Positions 36,300-47,148 of a stretch of DNA of 64,000 nucleotides are shown in pieces. Both the position numbers and the translations under genes were made by a program. A model generated the notes under the pieces. It worked only from the letters and a program-made list of their open reading frames with translations, searched no databases and had not been told where the DNA came from. The stretch is taken from assembly GCF_029873635.1 (NCBI RefSeq), contig NC_080418.1:16949388-17013387 (forward strand), given 5' to 3'. Each line of letters opens with the position of its first letter. Within the stretch, counting starts at the first letter, position 1. This DNA comes from Malania oleifera. Its lineage: Eukaryota; Streptophyta; Magnoliopsida; Santalales; Ximeniaceae.

Positions 36300-37045
36300 C
36301 TCTGTCTCATTTGATTCAGATGGTCTCTCAGATTCTTGGATCTTAGATTTGATGTGCTCTTATCATATGACGTCCAACAAAGATTGGTTCACCACTTACA
36401 AATTGGTAATTTCTAGTTTTGTTCTGATGGGGAATGATGTTTCATGCAAAATCGAAATCGGAAACATCAAAATCAAAATGTATGATGGGGTGGTGAGGAC
36501 GTTATGTGACGTTAGGCACATACTAAAATTAAGAAAGAATTTGATTTCATTAGGCACTTTAGACTGTAACAGGTTTAGTTATAAGTCTGAAAGTGGGGTA
36601 ATGAAGGTGAGTAAAGGTGTTCTAACTATGATGAAGGGGTAGAAAGTATTGGGGAATATCTATACACTGGTAGGTACTACAATTGTAGGTGGAGTTGTAG
36701 CTTCAGAGTCTGAGTCAGATAGCACTGTATTGTGGCATATGTGGTTAGGGCATATGGGTGAGCGTGGAATGAAGGAGCTTCACAAGAGAAATCTCTTGGA
36801 GGGGGTCAAATCATGCAAGCTGGATTTCTACATGTACTGTGTGTTTAGGAAATAGAATAGGGTCTAGGTCATGACAACCACACATAAAACGGAGGGAATA
36901 CTTGACTATATTCATTCAAATGTCTAGGGGATGATGAAAGTAGCATCACAAGGAGGGCATATGTACTTCGTAAGTTTCATTGATGATTATTCAGGAAAGG
37001 TCTGGGTGTACTTCATGCGGCACAAGTTAGGGACGTATAGTCTCT
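36300..37045 (+). pseudogene. copia-2 protease, pre-integrase and start of integrase
   Basis: Protease: DSWILDLMCSYHMTSNKDWF, where the catalytic DSGCS is DLMCS. It continues through GNDVSCKIEIGNIKIKMYDG and LRKNLISLGTLD. The pre-integrase zinc region reads LWHMWLGHMGERGMKELHKR, with His residues kept. The integrase begins with GHMYFVSFIDDYSGKVWVYF and breaks off near 37040. The rest of the catalytic core (second Asp and Glu) is absent, because the next sequence belongs to the region just before RT (VVFDEKAML). Confidence 0.85.
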
Positions 37046-37109
37046 AACTTTAATTCTTGTAGACAGTGCATCTTTTTGGGATATTAAAAGGGGGTAAAAT
37101 GGTTCAAGC

Positions 37110-38240
37110 TATGGGATCTGGTGCAAACAAAGTGGGGATCAGTAAAGACGTGGTGTTCGATGAGAAAGCCATGTTGCAGCGTACTTATGGAGAAGAAGAG
37201 AAACAAGTGCTAGAAAACTGCAACAACAATGAGCATGTGGTGTAGGTGGAGTTAGAGAATCAAGGTAGAGATGACAATGGTCAGGATACATGGAGTTCTA
37301 GCTCGAGAGTCCAGCAACAGCATCACAGTATAGTCGTAAATAAACCTAGACGCACTATCCAGCCACCGCCCAGGTACGATTTTGATGATATGGAGTCGTT
37401 TCTTATGCACTTATCTCTACTAGCGGGGATCCAACTACCTTTTAAGAGGCAATGCACAGTCAAGAAAAAAATAGTTGGATGGGCGCTATGGTGGAGGGGA
37501 TGGAATCACTGCATAAGAACCAGACATGGGATTTTTTGAAGCTTCCAATAGGGAAGAGGGTGGAAGAAATAATCGGTTTTAGAAAAAGAGAGAGAGAAGT
37601 ATAAAGATCGGTTGGTAGCAAAGGGTTGCTCGTAGAGGAAAAGAGTTGATTATGATGAAATATTCTCCCCTGTGGCCAAACACGCTTCCATCAGGGTAGT
37701 GTTGGGTTTGGTGGCGCATTACGATATGCATTTGGAGCAGACAGCATTTCTCCATGGTGATTTGGAGGAGATGATTTACATGTCACAACTAGAAGGGTTT
37801 TGTCAACCTGGACATGAGCACTTAGTTTGTAAACCGAAGAAGTCACTTTACGGGCAACAATCTCCAAGGTAACGGTACAAAAAATATGACTCCTACTTGA
37901 TCTGTATTGGCTACAAGAGGTGTGAGTACAATTGTTGCGTCTATTTGAGGAGTATGGAGGATGGTTCACTCATATTTCTATTATTTTAGGTTGATGGCAT
38001 GTTGATTACTGTGAAGGATATAACTGAGGTAAATTAGTTGAAAATTGTGTTTGAGTAAAAAGTTTGACATGAAAGACTTGAGTGCGACCAAGAGGATTCT
38101 TGGGTTGGAAATTCGTAGGGACATAGTTGTAGGGAGATTATGGTTATCTTAGGATAGCTATATGGAGAAGGTGTTAGAGAGGTTTAGCATGGCTAATGCT
38201 AAACCTGTGAGTACACCGTTAGCAAATCATTTTAGGTTGT
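37110..38240 (+). pseudogene. copia-2 reverse transcriptase pieces
   Basis: 37110-37400 gives DVVFDEKAM and a linker with RRTIQPPPRYDFDDMESFLM. The next piece (37570-37870) reads YKDRLVAKGCS, FSPVAKHASIRVVLGLVAHY, TAFLHGDLEEMIYMSQLEGF and VCKPKKSLYG. The catalytic box near 37985-38010 is VDGMLITV, in which the second Asp of YVDD is Gly. The reading ends NAKPVSTPLANHFRL where the nested LTR interrupts it. Frame changes and stops are common. Confidence 0.82.
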
Positions 38241-40215
38241 TGTTGACCTTATAGGTCATATCCCGTTTTGATTATGATAAATACTTTGATAGTTAATGGT
38301 TGATGAGTTTGTGTGTAGGATCAATTGGAAGTATCATATGATGCACATGAAGTTGAGAGAAAATGAAGACCCAAAGTTTTTATTGTAATTTATATTTCAT
38401 TTTATTAAGGGTCTGTAATATTTAAATAATAATGGTCTGTACTAATTAATGCATTGCATGCATGATAGGACTAATAAGCTCAAAGACCATAGAATGACCT
38501 TAGGGATTACCGACACCATATTTTTAGGCTTAATTTAAAAGCCTAGGCCATAGACTGACCTTAGGTCCCCAAGCACCTCATAACAAGTCTCTCATAATCT
38601 TAGAATTAATTATCATGTTAATAGGGATGACTTCATAAGAAGAATAGGACTAAATTGCACAAAGTTAGTGTGTTCGATTGACTGAACCCCAACACACAGA
38701 GCACTTCGATCAACCGAACCTCTCTAGGGTCAAAAAGTTGACCAGTTGGTCGACCACTTCTAAAATGATCTGCAATGCCCTGGTCGACTGAATTGACACG
38801 TGGAGAAATCCCAATGCCTGTTCGATCGAGCTCTTAGGCATAAAATAGCCTGGTTGACTGAACATACAAGTTCGGTCAGCTGAACTTGCCCCGGTTAACC
38901 AAACCTTTGAGGCTCAAAAATCACCTCAAGTTTGGTTGACCAACTCTTCAATTCAAAATCACCCTGGTCAACCGAACTGAGCAACTTGGTCAATCGAACC
39001 TTAAAAATGGTCAACCGACCCTCTCGGGTTGCTTAAATTTTATTGAGGTTAAAACGTGATTAATTTTTATTAATCCTATTTAAACTTTCTCAAAAATACC
39101 AGATAGGTCCCAAACAGTTATAATTTTTGGGGTGTCTATATATACCCCCTTATTAGCATGGATTAGCACCTAATTAGCAAGCATCATTAGCAAATTCTCT
39201 CTAAAATTCCAAAACCCTATTTCTCATATTCAAGCTCCATACTTCCATTCTTACTCATCCATATTGCGAAAATCGTTTAGTAAGAGTGTTCTTATGATTG
39301 TCTCATTAAGCTAACAATCTCTTTGTTCCACTTGATTGAGATTTATTTTCATTTGAGAGTAAGCTTAGAGTTTTTCTTGGAGACTTTATCAATAAGTCTT
39401 CCTTGGGAAAACTCCATAGAGCTTGTGAGTTTTGCATCATCATTGCAATACTCAAGAGCTTGTATTGCATTTTGTTTGTGAAATAAATTTTTACAAACCG
39501 ATTTCAAATATCTCTTGTACTTATTTTTGAGAAAAATATTTTTGAGATATTTTCTTGTGTAGTGAAGACTTTTTTTTGCTGCATCTTGTGATTGATATTA
39601 CTATATTGACACAAAGATCCTAACACATACACTCTCATGTACTGAATAGTATACCTGCATTATTTTTGTTGAGAGTAAACATTAAAACTACATTGAACTT
39701 ATCATATCCTATCATACTATAGTGTGTTGATTATACTAGTACAAATCTGTTTAGATTGAGAGGCATATATTTTGTACGCATCTTGTATTGAAAATTGGTT
39801 GTATTCCAAGCGTGGTCTGAGGGGGCGTTAATCAAACCCGAAAGGATTGGTTGTAAAGGTTGAGGTCAGTCCCGTGTTAATTTGACCTAGTTGTATTTCG
39901 GTACCGCTCTACCCGTGAAGTGAGCTTTAGTGTAATTCTTGTGCTTGTGAGCTAAGGCGAAGACGTAGGCAGTTTGTCAAACTTTGATAACATATCTAGT
40001 GTTATCTCTCTTTATCTGCTTTACCTTGCAAGCGTAATTAGCTCACTTGTGTAATTTAATTTCAATATATATATATATATATATATATTGATTTATTTAT
40101 ATCTGCACTAGATTGGCCCTAGGGTTGTGAAATACTGCTGCTGGTTAATTGACCTAGAGGAGAAATTTTAAAATACCAATTCACTCACCCTCTTGTGATT
40201 ATAGTAAAACTAATA
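38241..40215 (+). mobile_element. Solo LTR of a large copia-type element inside copia-2
   Basis: The insertion begins TGTTGACCTTATAGGTCATA and interrupts the RNase H region between the codons for NHFRL and those for CPKTNDD. The flanking 5-mers are GTTGT (38236-38240) and GCTGT (40216-40220), a one-mismatch duplication; the 3' end CTAATA would then be a decayed CTAACA. It has no coding sequence. A promoter-like CTATATATAC followed by CCCC lies at 39136-39145. The start sequence recalls LTRs of the SIRE/Maximus branch, an inference from memory. Confidence 0.7.
38670..39025 (+). repeat. Palindromic GGTCGACCGAACC-like motif array
   Basis: About twelve degenerate copies of a motif near TCGGTCGACCGA lie at irregular 20-45-bp spacing (examples: TTCGATCAACCGAACC, CTGGTCGACTGAA, TTCGGTCAGCTGAAC, TGGTCAACCGAAC). 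They lie 100-470 bp upstream of the TATA-like site at 39136, that is, in the U3 half. Many differences from the palindrome are CG to TG or CA. Confidence 0.8.
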
Positions 40216-40937
40216 GCTGTCTACTACCTAGTGCCCAAAGACGAATGATGACATTCGTGAAATGTCAAAGGTCCCTTATGCGAGTGCAGTGGGGTGTCTG
40301 ATGTATGCTATGACATGTACAATACGTGACCTGGCACATGCTGTCAGTGTGGTGAACAAGTTCTTTTCGAATCCGAGTCAACAACATTGAGATGTAGTTA
40401 AGTGGATTCTCAGATACTTGAGAGGTACAAAAGACTATGACATTATGTTCAGCAGACATAGAGTGATCCATTAGTGGTAGGTTATGTAAATGCTGACTAT
40501 GCGGAGACTTGGATGACAGGAGGTCTACCATAGGGTACATATTCACCCTTGTAGGAGGACCTATTTGTTGGAGGTCTATGGTGCAATCATTCATTGCTTT
40601 ATTTACCACTAAATTGAAGTATATAACAGTGGTTGAGGCTGCCAAGGAAGTATTGTGGCTTACAGGATTGGTCAAGGAGTTAGGTACCCAGTAAGGTGGA
40701 GTTTAGCTACATTGTGATAGTTAGAGTGTCATCTATTTGGTGAAGAACCATGTGTATCATGTGAGGACAATGCACATAGATGTGCGGTTTCACTGGATCA
40801 GCGAACTGATTGCTTCTGGTGAACTAGTGCTTGAGAAAGTTCACACGTCTGAGAGTGCAGCTAATATGTTGACAAAGTCTGTTACAACGGATAATTTCAA
40901 ACATTGTTTGAACTTGATTAACGTCTCCAGGTGCTAG
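40216..40937 (+). pseudogene. copia-2 RNase H
   Basis: After the nested LTR the reading resumes in CPKTNDDIREMSKVPYASAV and GCLMYAMTCTIRDLAHAVSV, then VVKWILRYLRGTKDYDI. A frameshift follows; later parts read RRSTIGYIFTLVGGPICW and TKLKYITVVEAAKEVLWLTG, ending AANMLTKSVTTDNFKHCLN. This is the C-terminal RNase H of copia polyproteins and ends about 90 bp before the 3' LTR. Confidence 0.85.
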
Positions 40938-41025
40938 ATGGGAGGCGTCTTAATCTACTGTCCCAAGTGGAGCTGTGATGCTTTCATATTTTTCCTAAGG
41001 GGTACATATTCGCCAAGGTGGATAT

Positions 41026-41533
41026 TGTTGGAGTATGTGACTTATATTGAGTGGAATACATGCTTAGGGAAAGTAAGGGGAAGCAAGAACAAGGAAATTG
41101 AGCTGTAGGAAAGAACCGTCGATAGTTTGGTCAACGATTTGCTCTTAGGAGATGAGCGTCGACGGTATTGTTCGAGATTGATTACGGGATTTGAATTAAG
41201 AAGATCAGTAGATTATGGATTTCGGAGGATTTTCTTCTGAGAATTGCTTAAGGGATACTTTAGGAACTTTGTAAGTCTTCTGTAAGCATAGGGTTAGCAT
41301 ATAAACATTATTTTGTAGCCCTTGTTTGATTGATAGTGAAAAATCAACTATTTGCTCCTGTGGACGTAAGCATATTATCAAACCTCGTAAATTCTTGTGT
41401 CGTATGTTTTTATTACTTTCCTTTATTCTTTTTTTGATTGATTGTTTTCGTATTGTTTATCGTTGATTGCTACATTGCACGTTTCGATTCAATTTATATT
41501 TCCGATATGTATTGGTGTATACTTTGCACAATA
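41026..41533 (+). repeat. copia-2 3' LTR
   Basis: Starts TGTTGGAGTATG after the purine-rich CCAAGGTGGATAT (41013-41025); ends GCACAATA, a decayed form of the 5' LTR end GCAGAACA. Confidence 0.88.
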
Positions 41534-44163
41534 AATTTAATTGTGAAAATAAAATATAATTAAAAAAAGATTACAAACCCATAAAAAAATAAAACACACA
41601 CACACACACATGTATATATATATATACATAGAACTTTATAAAATTCATCTTTACGTTATGACATATTTAGCATAAAACTTTTCAACTCATTTTACCTCTG
41701 TAGGATCAAACATCCGAAGAGAAGGGGTAACTGCTAAGGTGTACTCATAAACTCAGCAGCACTTGCAGTGGTGAAGTTATTGGACAGTTTCTTTAATTAC
41801 CACACATCATGAAGGGCGCAGACTGCCAGCACTGCGGAGTGGCAGAGCCTTAATTTATTTTATTCTTAGTACGTATGGTTAATTAATGCATCCTATCCAT
41901 CACATGCCAACTCATTTATTTTTATGTTAATTGTGGATGCGCCCTTCATACTAATTTTTTTAAAAATTTTTTTATAAAAATAATTTGTTAAATTATTTGT
42001 ATATAATTATAAGATTTACAATTTGAGGATATTTTTTTTTAAAAATAACTGAAAAAAACACACGTGTGTAAACAAAAGCGGAACATAATTTTTAATTAGC
42101 ATAAAATAATTCGAGTCTATCCATCTTAAACCTATACACAAAATAGGAAGTAAAAAAAAAAAAAAATTAGAGGCTGCTCGAGTAGAAAGAAAAGCTTTAT
42201 TTTTTATTTTTAATTTTCTAAAAAATTACAAAAAATACCACTTTAGTTTTCAATTTTCAACATTTATATATATAAAAAATAAGTTTAAAAATATCTTTTT
42301 GTTGTTGTTAGAAAATAGAAAAAAAAAAAAAAAAACACAATATGATATTTTTGCATTGTTTAAAAAAAAATTAATATCCACAACTAATTGGGTGCTTATG
42401 TTTTGAAATGAGAATATAATCATTTTATAATAAATCATCCTTCTTGGTTTATAGGTTAGACTCCCCTTTTTTTTTTTTTTGTTCACTTTGTACAAAGTAA
42501 AATGGCTTATTATATAATGGTTATCTTAGTGTCAACCTTTAAGTCCCTTTGCTTGATTACAATAATTTTATTCCTATTAAGTATGCCTGACTATTAAGGG
42601 TTGACAAAAATAACGAAAAACCAAACAATATAGAAAAAATTAAACCAAAAAATTAATTAATTTTGATTTTTTGTTTCGTGTTTTCAATTTTTTAATTAAT
42701 GATTCGGTTTTGGTTTGGCCCACGCATTTAGTAAATCAAATAGTCAAATCAAATTAATTTTTATTATAATATATTTTTAATTATATGTTATATAATGTTT
42801 AATAATTTAATAAAAATTAATTTCTGCAAATTTAGAACTTGAATCCGTTACTTTATGTTGATTTTCAAGAATAAGTGGTTGGATTATGGATTTCATTTAT
42901 GTTTAATTCAAGGGCATATATTTTTTAAGCGTATGTTAGATATTAAAATTTAAAGTTTATAAATTTAAGTGACAACAACACATGGGTGCTTCAATTTTAA
43001 AGTTCGATTTTTTTTAAAATTTATCTGTCAATTCTAATAGAAAAGAAAAAAAAAAGGTACTTGGTAAGACTTGAAAATTTTAAATTTGATCTACTGGTTT
43101 AATTTGATCAACTGATTTAATTCGATTAACAGTGAGATACCTCATATTTTTCTTATGTTTGATTGTTAACATTTCAAACCTTGAATGAATCAAAATTATG
43201 AAAAAGATGTGTACAAATAATTTTAAATTTTACTTAATTCGTGATATTTTGCCCAAATTTTACTTAATTCATGATATTCTTGAGATCCCTCGGTAAAAGT
43301 TTAAAAGAAGTTAAAAAAAAAAGCAGAAAAAAAGAAGTGGTGTTCAATGTTTTATTGTCAATTATGTTAGAATTTAGTAATATAGTGAGTTTGTCCAATT
43401 TATTTAGTGAATTTAAAGATATAGTAGAAAAGTTACAAACAAATCCAAATATAAGACTGGAGTTTGAAACTTCCAATCACAAGCTTAAAAAAATAAAAAT
43501 TATTATTGAATTTTAACAACCTTTCTGCATGTCTGTACGACTGTAATGGTTGGTCTTACATATGGAAAATTGAATTGATTTTTAGAAATCCTTATTTTTA
43601 TCTTTAGATTATTATTATTATTATTTTTTTAAAAAATCGATCCACAAACCATTTGGTACAACTTATTCTATAGTTTTAAAAATGTTCTATTTTTTTTTAG
43701 TTTTCCTGTAATTTTCTAGGATTTTTCTTGACTTTTATTTGAATTTTATTATTTTTCTAGTTGTTTTCTTAAATAAATAATTAAATAAAGCAAATTAAGG
43801 AAAAATTAAACTTGTTTTCTTAAATAAATAATTAAATAAAGCAAATTAAGGAAAAATTAAACTACTCCAAATAATAATAATAATAATAATAATAAAATCC
43901 AAAGAACTTTCTTTAAAATATAAAAAAGGTAGATATATGAAAATATTTATTTATTTAAATTTTTGATGGATTTCATTTCTAAATTAAAAACTTAGAGACA
44001 ATTTTTTTTTGTATATCATTTTCATTTGTCCCCCTTATTTAAGGATACTAAAGGAGTTCTTTCTTTTATTTGATCTCAGTTCTTGTGCTTTTTCCCCCTT
44101 TTTATAAATTTCCTTTTCCTCTCTTCTTTTATTAGTCAATACTATAATTCTTAGGTCTCTACA
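41534..44163. other. AT-rich intergenic stretch
   Basis: No gene is recognisable. It holds a CA/TA microsatellite (41594-41628), poly(A/T) runs near 42151-42166, 42319-42336 and 42464-42480, an AAT run (43869-43893) and the 51-bp tandem duplication listed separately. 42600-42730 and 43080-43130 have AACC/GGTT-rich inverted fragments that could be MITE debris, but I cannot define ends. Confidence 0.6.
43761..43862. repeat. Perfect 51-bp tandem duplication
   Basis: 43761-43811 and 43812-43862 are identical by eye, each beginning TTGTTTTCTTAAATAAATAA and ending AAAAATTAAAC. Confidence 0.95.
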
Positions 44164-44414
44164 TCTTCTCTCTCCCTCTGCTTCGTGTGGCTGCTGGAAC
44201 CTCCCTTGCTGCTGTCCTGCCATACCTGAAGCTGCTGTGCTGCCCACAGTTTTTGCTACTGCTGCTGGAGACCACGGTTGCTGCTGCTGGAAACTACCAC
44301 TGCTTGGCTGAAGCTGCTGGTGTTGCTGCTCAGTTCTCGGGTCCTCATTGCTCTGCCAGCTCCCTGCTCCTTGCTGCCATCCATGCCTACTGCTTCTTCA
44401 AGACCCATACAGTT

Positions 44415-44460
<46 letters not shown>

Positions 44461-45147
44461 TTGTTACTTTTTAATCTTTATTTAAATTTTGTTAACGTTA
44501 ATTTCTGTTTTTTTTAAGTCTTTCTTTGGAATTTAAATACTTGTTGGGTTATATTTATTTTTAAGTTTAGTTAATTTCCAATATGAGTTTTTATTGCTTT
44601 TTTGTTTATAAAGTTCAATTAAATTTTGTTAATCCATTATTGAAGTTTAGGTTAATCTGTTTTTGTTTGAATCTATTATAGGATTAATTTTAATTTTATT
44701 ACGTTAATTAATTGGATTAAGTTCAATTGTTTAGTTGGTGTTTAATTTTATGGTTGAATGCTTCAATTAATCAATAAAGTTTTGATCTTTAGACTTCTCT
44801 CCGAAATTTCATATGTATGATTTATTTATTATCTAAATAGGATTTAATTATCACGATTCGTCTCTTGTTATTCTAAGCGTTAGGTTATTATTTAATGTTT
44901 TAATTTTAGGTTCATAAATAAAATTTCACGTTGTTTTAATTTCATTACAAAATCTCAAAAATCTCATAAAACCGAATCTGAACTGTATTCAATAAATTTT
45001 TCTTTTCTTAATTTCTTTTGGAATTACAAGAGTTTGGAATTAAAATGCATTCCCTGAGGAGACGATCTAACCCTTGGGCTAATTATTATACGACTAAACT
45101 CTTATACTTGGGATAGCCTTTGCGCTGCTCATTTTTCGAGTGAGTCA
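44164..45147 (+). repeat. Truncated 5' LTR of the Athila-like element
   Basis: Homologous to 49382-50374, ending GTGAGTCA. It begins within a CTCTCTCCCTCTGCTTCG segment; the 2.2 kb that precede this in the 3' LTR are missing. A CT microsatellite lies at 44419-44457. Confidence 0.85.
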
Positions 45148-45151
45148 AGTT

Positions 45152-45170
45152 TTTGGCGCCGTTACCAGAG
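45152..45170 (+). other. Athila/Tat-type primer-binding site
   Basis: TTTGGCGCCGTTACCAGAG follows the LTR end GTGAGTCA by four bases. Confidence 0.85.
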
Positions 45171-45261
45171 AATGTCAGTTTTAGTTTCAAACTAATGTTT
45201 TTCCTGTTAGTTTAATTTTTCTCATGAAGAAAGAAAAAAAGAATTAAGCTTTGAAGAAAAT

Positions 45262-46790
45262 ATGACTGTACCTGCACCACGCACGCTTATGGATTTTTTG
45301 TAGCCTACATGCACCACTGCCTCATCTTACACTGCTTTACATTATGATGAACTTAATTTCATGATGCAATGTGGAAGGAAGTCATTAATACCTCAGTTTG
45401 ACGGGACAAAATTCGAGTGTCCTTATCAGCACCTGATGAAGTTTGAGTTGACTTGCAATATTTTTTTTTTCTCGTGCCAGAACTGATGAATTTATTAGAC
45501 TTCGTTTATTTCTTACCTCTTTGAAAGATAAGGCGAAAATATGGTTTAATTTTTTGAGATCCCACTCTATTTCTAATTGGGCTGATATGGAGCGCCAATT
45601 TCTACATAAGTTTTGTCCTTCACAGAGAACTCAATTTTTGTACGAACAGATCATTCAGTTTATGTAGAAGCATGACTAGACTTTTCGGGTTTGCTGGAAG
45701 AGGTTCAAGGTTCTGCTAAGTACTTGTCCACGTCACGGGTATGAATCATGGAGGTTAGTTAATTATTTCTATACAACTCTTTGTCTAGACCATGTGCAAT
45801 GGAGAACTCTTTTTCAAGGAATCGGATTAGGCACTATCATTTTTTGATTACTTAGCTGAAAGTGTCTGACAATGGAATACACGATACAATCAGGCACCCA
45901 TTGCAGTACAACCTATTGGCGCAATCAGTGGTGGAGAAAAATATGAGCCAACATATCATCCAGACACTCTTCTGCCTCACTATCAGCCACAATAGATCCC
46001 TCAGAGCTGTGCACCATTAGGATTTCAATCTAATGCAGCACCTGCTCCACCAGAGAAGTCTCTTGAGGATGCTTTCCAGCAGTTCATGCAGATCCAAATC
46101 ATAACTAACAATCAATACACTCAGGCCATAAATGAATTGTGAGACACCATTAATGCGATGAGCGCGTAGTTGGATATCTTAGAAAAAAAGGAATTTTCGG
46201 TAGAACATCTGCCTAATCCTCAAGAATACCAGCAGCAATAACAACAAATACATAATGTTTCTCTTGAGACAGCAGAGGCTGTTATTACTTTGAGAAGTGG
46301 GAAAGAAGTTTCCCAACCTGAGATGCTCACCAACAGATAACCAGTTGTCCTTGCACCTGAAGTTACAATTGAGACAGAGGAAGTCAAAGAAATATTAGAT
46401 GAAGCGAGTCTAGAAGTGAAGAAGTCAGTTAATGAGGAGGTTGAGACTAATAAGGAGTACTAGCCTGTGGTACCTTATCCTCAGAAATCGGCAGTCGTGG
46501 AACCGTCACTCTCTACTAGAATAAATGTCAAGGAGTTCAATACTGAAAAAAATCCCCGTAGTGGTAAGATGATTGGTACACCAGATAAAGAGGGTGAGCA
46601 GAATGGTCAGAATTTAACTTTCAAGGAACCAGGTAAAACTTTCAATGCTAATGCTTCTGACGAACCAAAGGTAACTGTTATAATACCTATGCCTCAAAGA
46701 ACAATTCTTAAAGAAGTGAAATCCAGGGAAAATATAATGAATAACGATCCCTTCTTGTTAAAACTAGGAAGGCAGTCTACACATATTTAG
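45262..46790 (+). pseudogene. Athila-like gag remnant
   Basis: Read through frame changes, the region gives a start MTVPAPRTLMDF, then FDGTKFECPYQHLMKFELTC, KIWFNFLRSHSISNWADMER and LSTCPRHGYESWRLVNYFY, the Athila gag core. More than ten stops break it. The last open piece (46467-46790) reads VEPSLSTRINVKEFNTEKN and has no motif I recognise; in full Athila elements the protease would follow about here. After 46800 there is no pol, only a short pyrimidine-rich stretch before the 3' purine tract. Confidence 0.75.
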
Positions 46791-46799
46791 TCTGGTACC

Positions 46800-47148
46800 T
46801 TAGAACGTAGTGATTTATTTGAGACTAACTTTTGTGTAGGTAACAAGACAGATTCATTTTTGCGACTCAAATTTGGAGACTCGTCGGTTCAATTTATATA
46901 CCTGCACCCACCAATGAAATTCCTCCAGAACCTCCACCAGACAAACTGTGATATTTTTCTTTCCTTTCTTTTCATTTTATTTTACCTTGTTTTATTTTTA
47001 GTTAATTTTCAGATACATTTTTCCTTAGTTTCAGTTTTTATTTTCCATTACTTCTCCACCCAGGTACGTTCTACATCTCCCGTGCATATCTTTTATACCT
47101 CCCCTATGCTTTCACATTGAGGACAATGTTCCACTTTAGTTGGGGGGG
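46800..47148 (+). other. 3' non-coding tail and polypurine tract of the Athila-like element
   Basis: 47116-47148 reads CATTGAGGACAATGTTCCAC, then TTTAGTTGGGGGGG, the sequence that typically precedes the 3' LTR in Athila/Tat elements. Confidence 0.7.

Larger units (their letters stand above)
34926..41533 (+). mobile_element. Ty1/copia retrotransposon (copia-2), heavily decayed and nested
   Basis: LTRs at 34926-35428 and 41026-41533 both start TGTTGGAGTATG and share their last segment GTGTATACTTTGCA. Primer site TTGGTATCATAGC follows the first; a purine tract precedes the second. The interior has gag, protease, part of integrase, pieces of RT, and RNase H, interrupted by a solo LTR at 38241-40215. 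Large parts of integrase and RT are gone and stops are frequent. LTRs differ visibly more than those of copia-1 or the Tekay element, so this is an old insertion. A target duplication is not clear (ATATT against AATTT). Confidence 0.9.

Noticed and set aside
42592..43140. Possible MITE with AACC/GGTT-rich inverted pieces
   Set aside because: No definable terminal repeats or target duplication.
44187..44517. Leu/Cys-rich frames resembling secreted peptides, repeated at 49286-49742
   Set aside because: They lie in the two copies of an LTR and are built on CTG/CTC-rich sequence; the frames are not conserved between copies.
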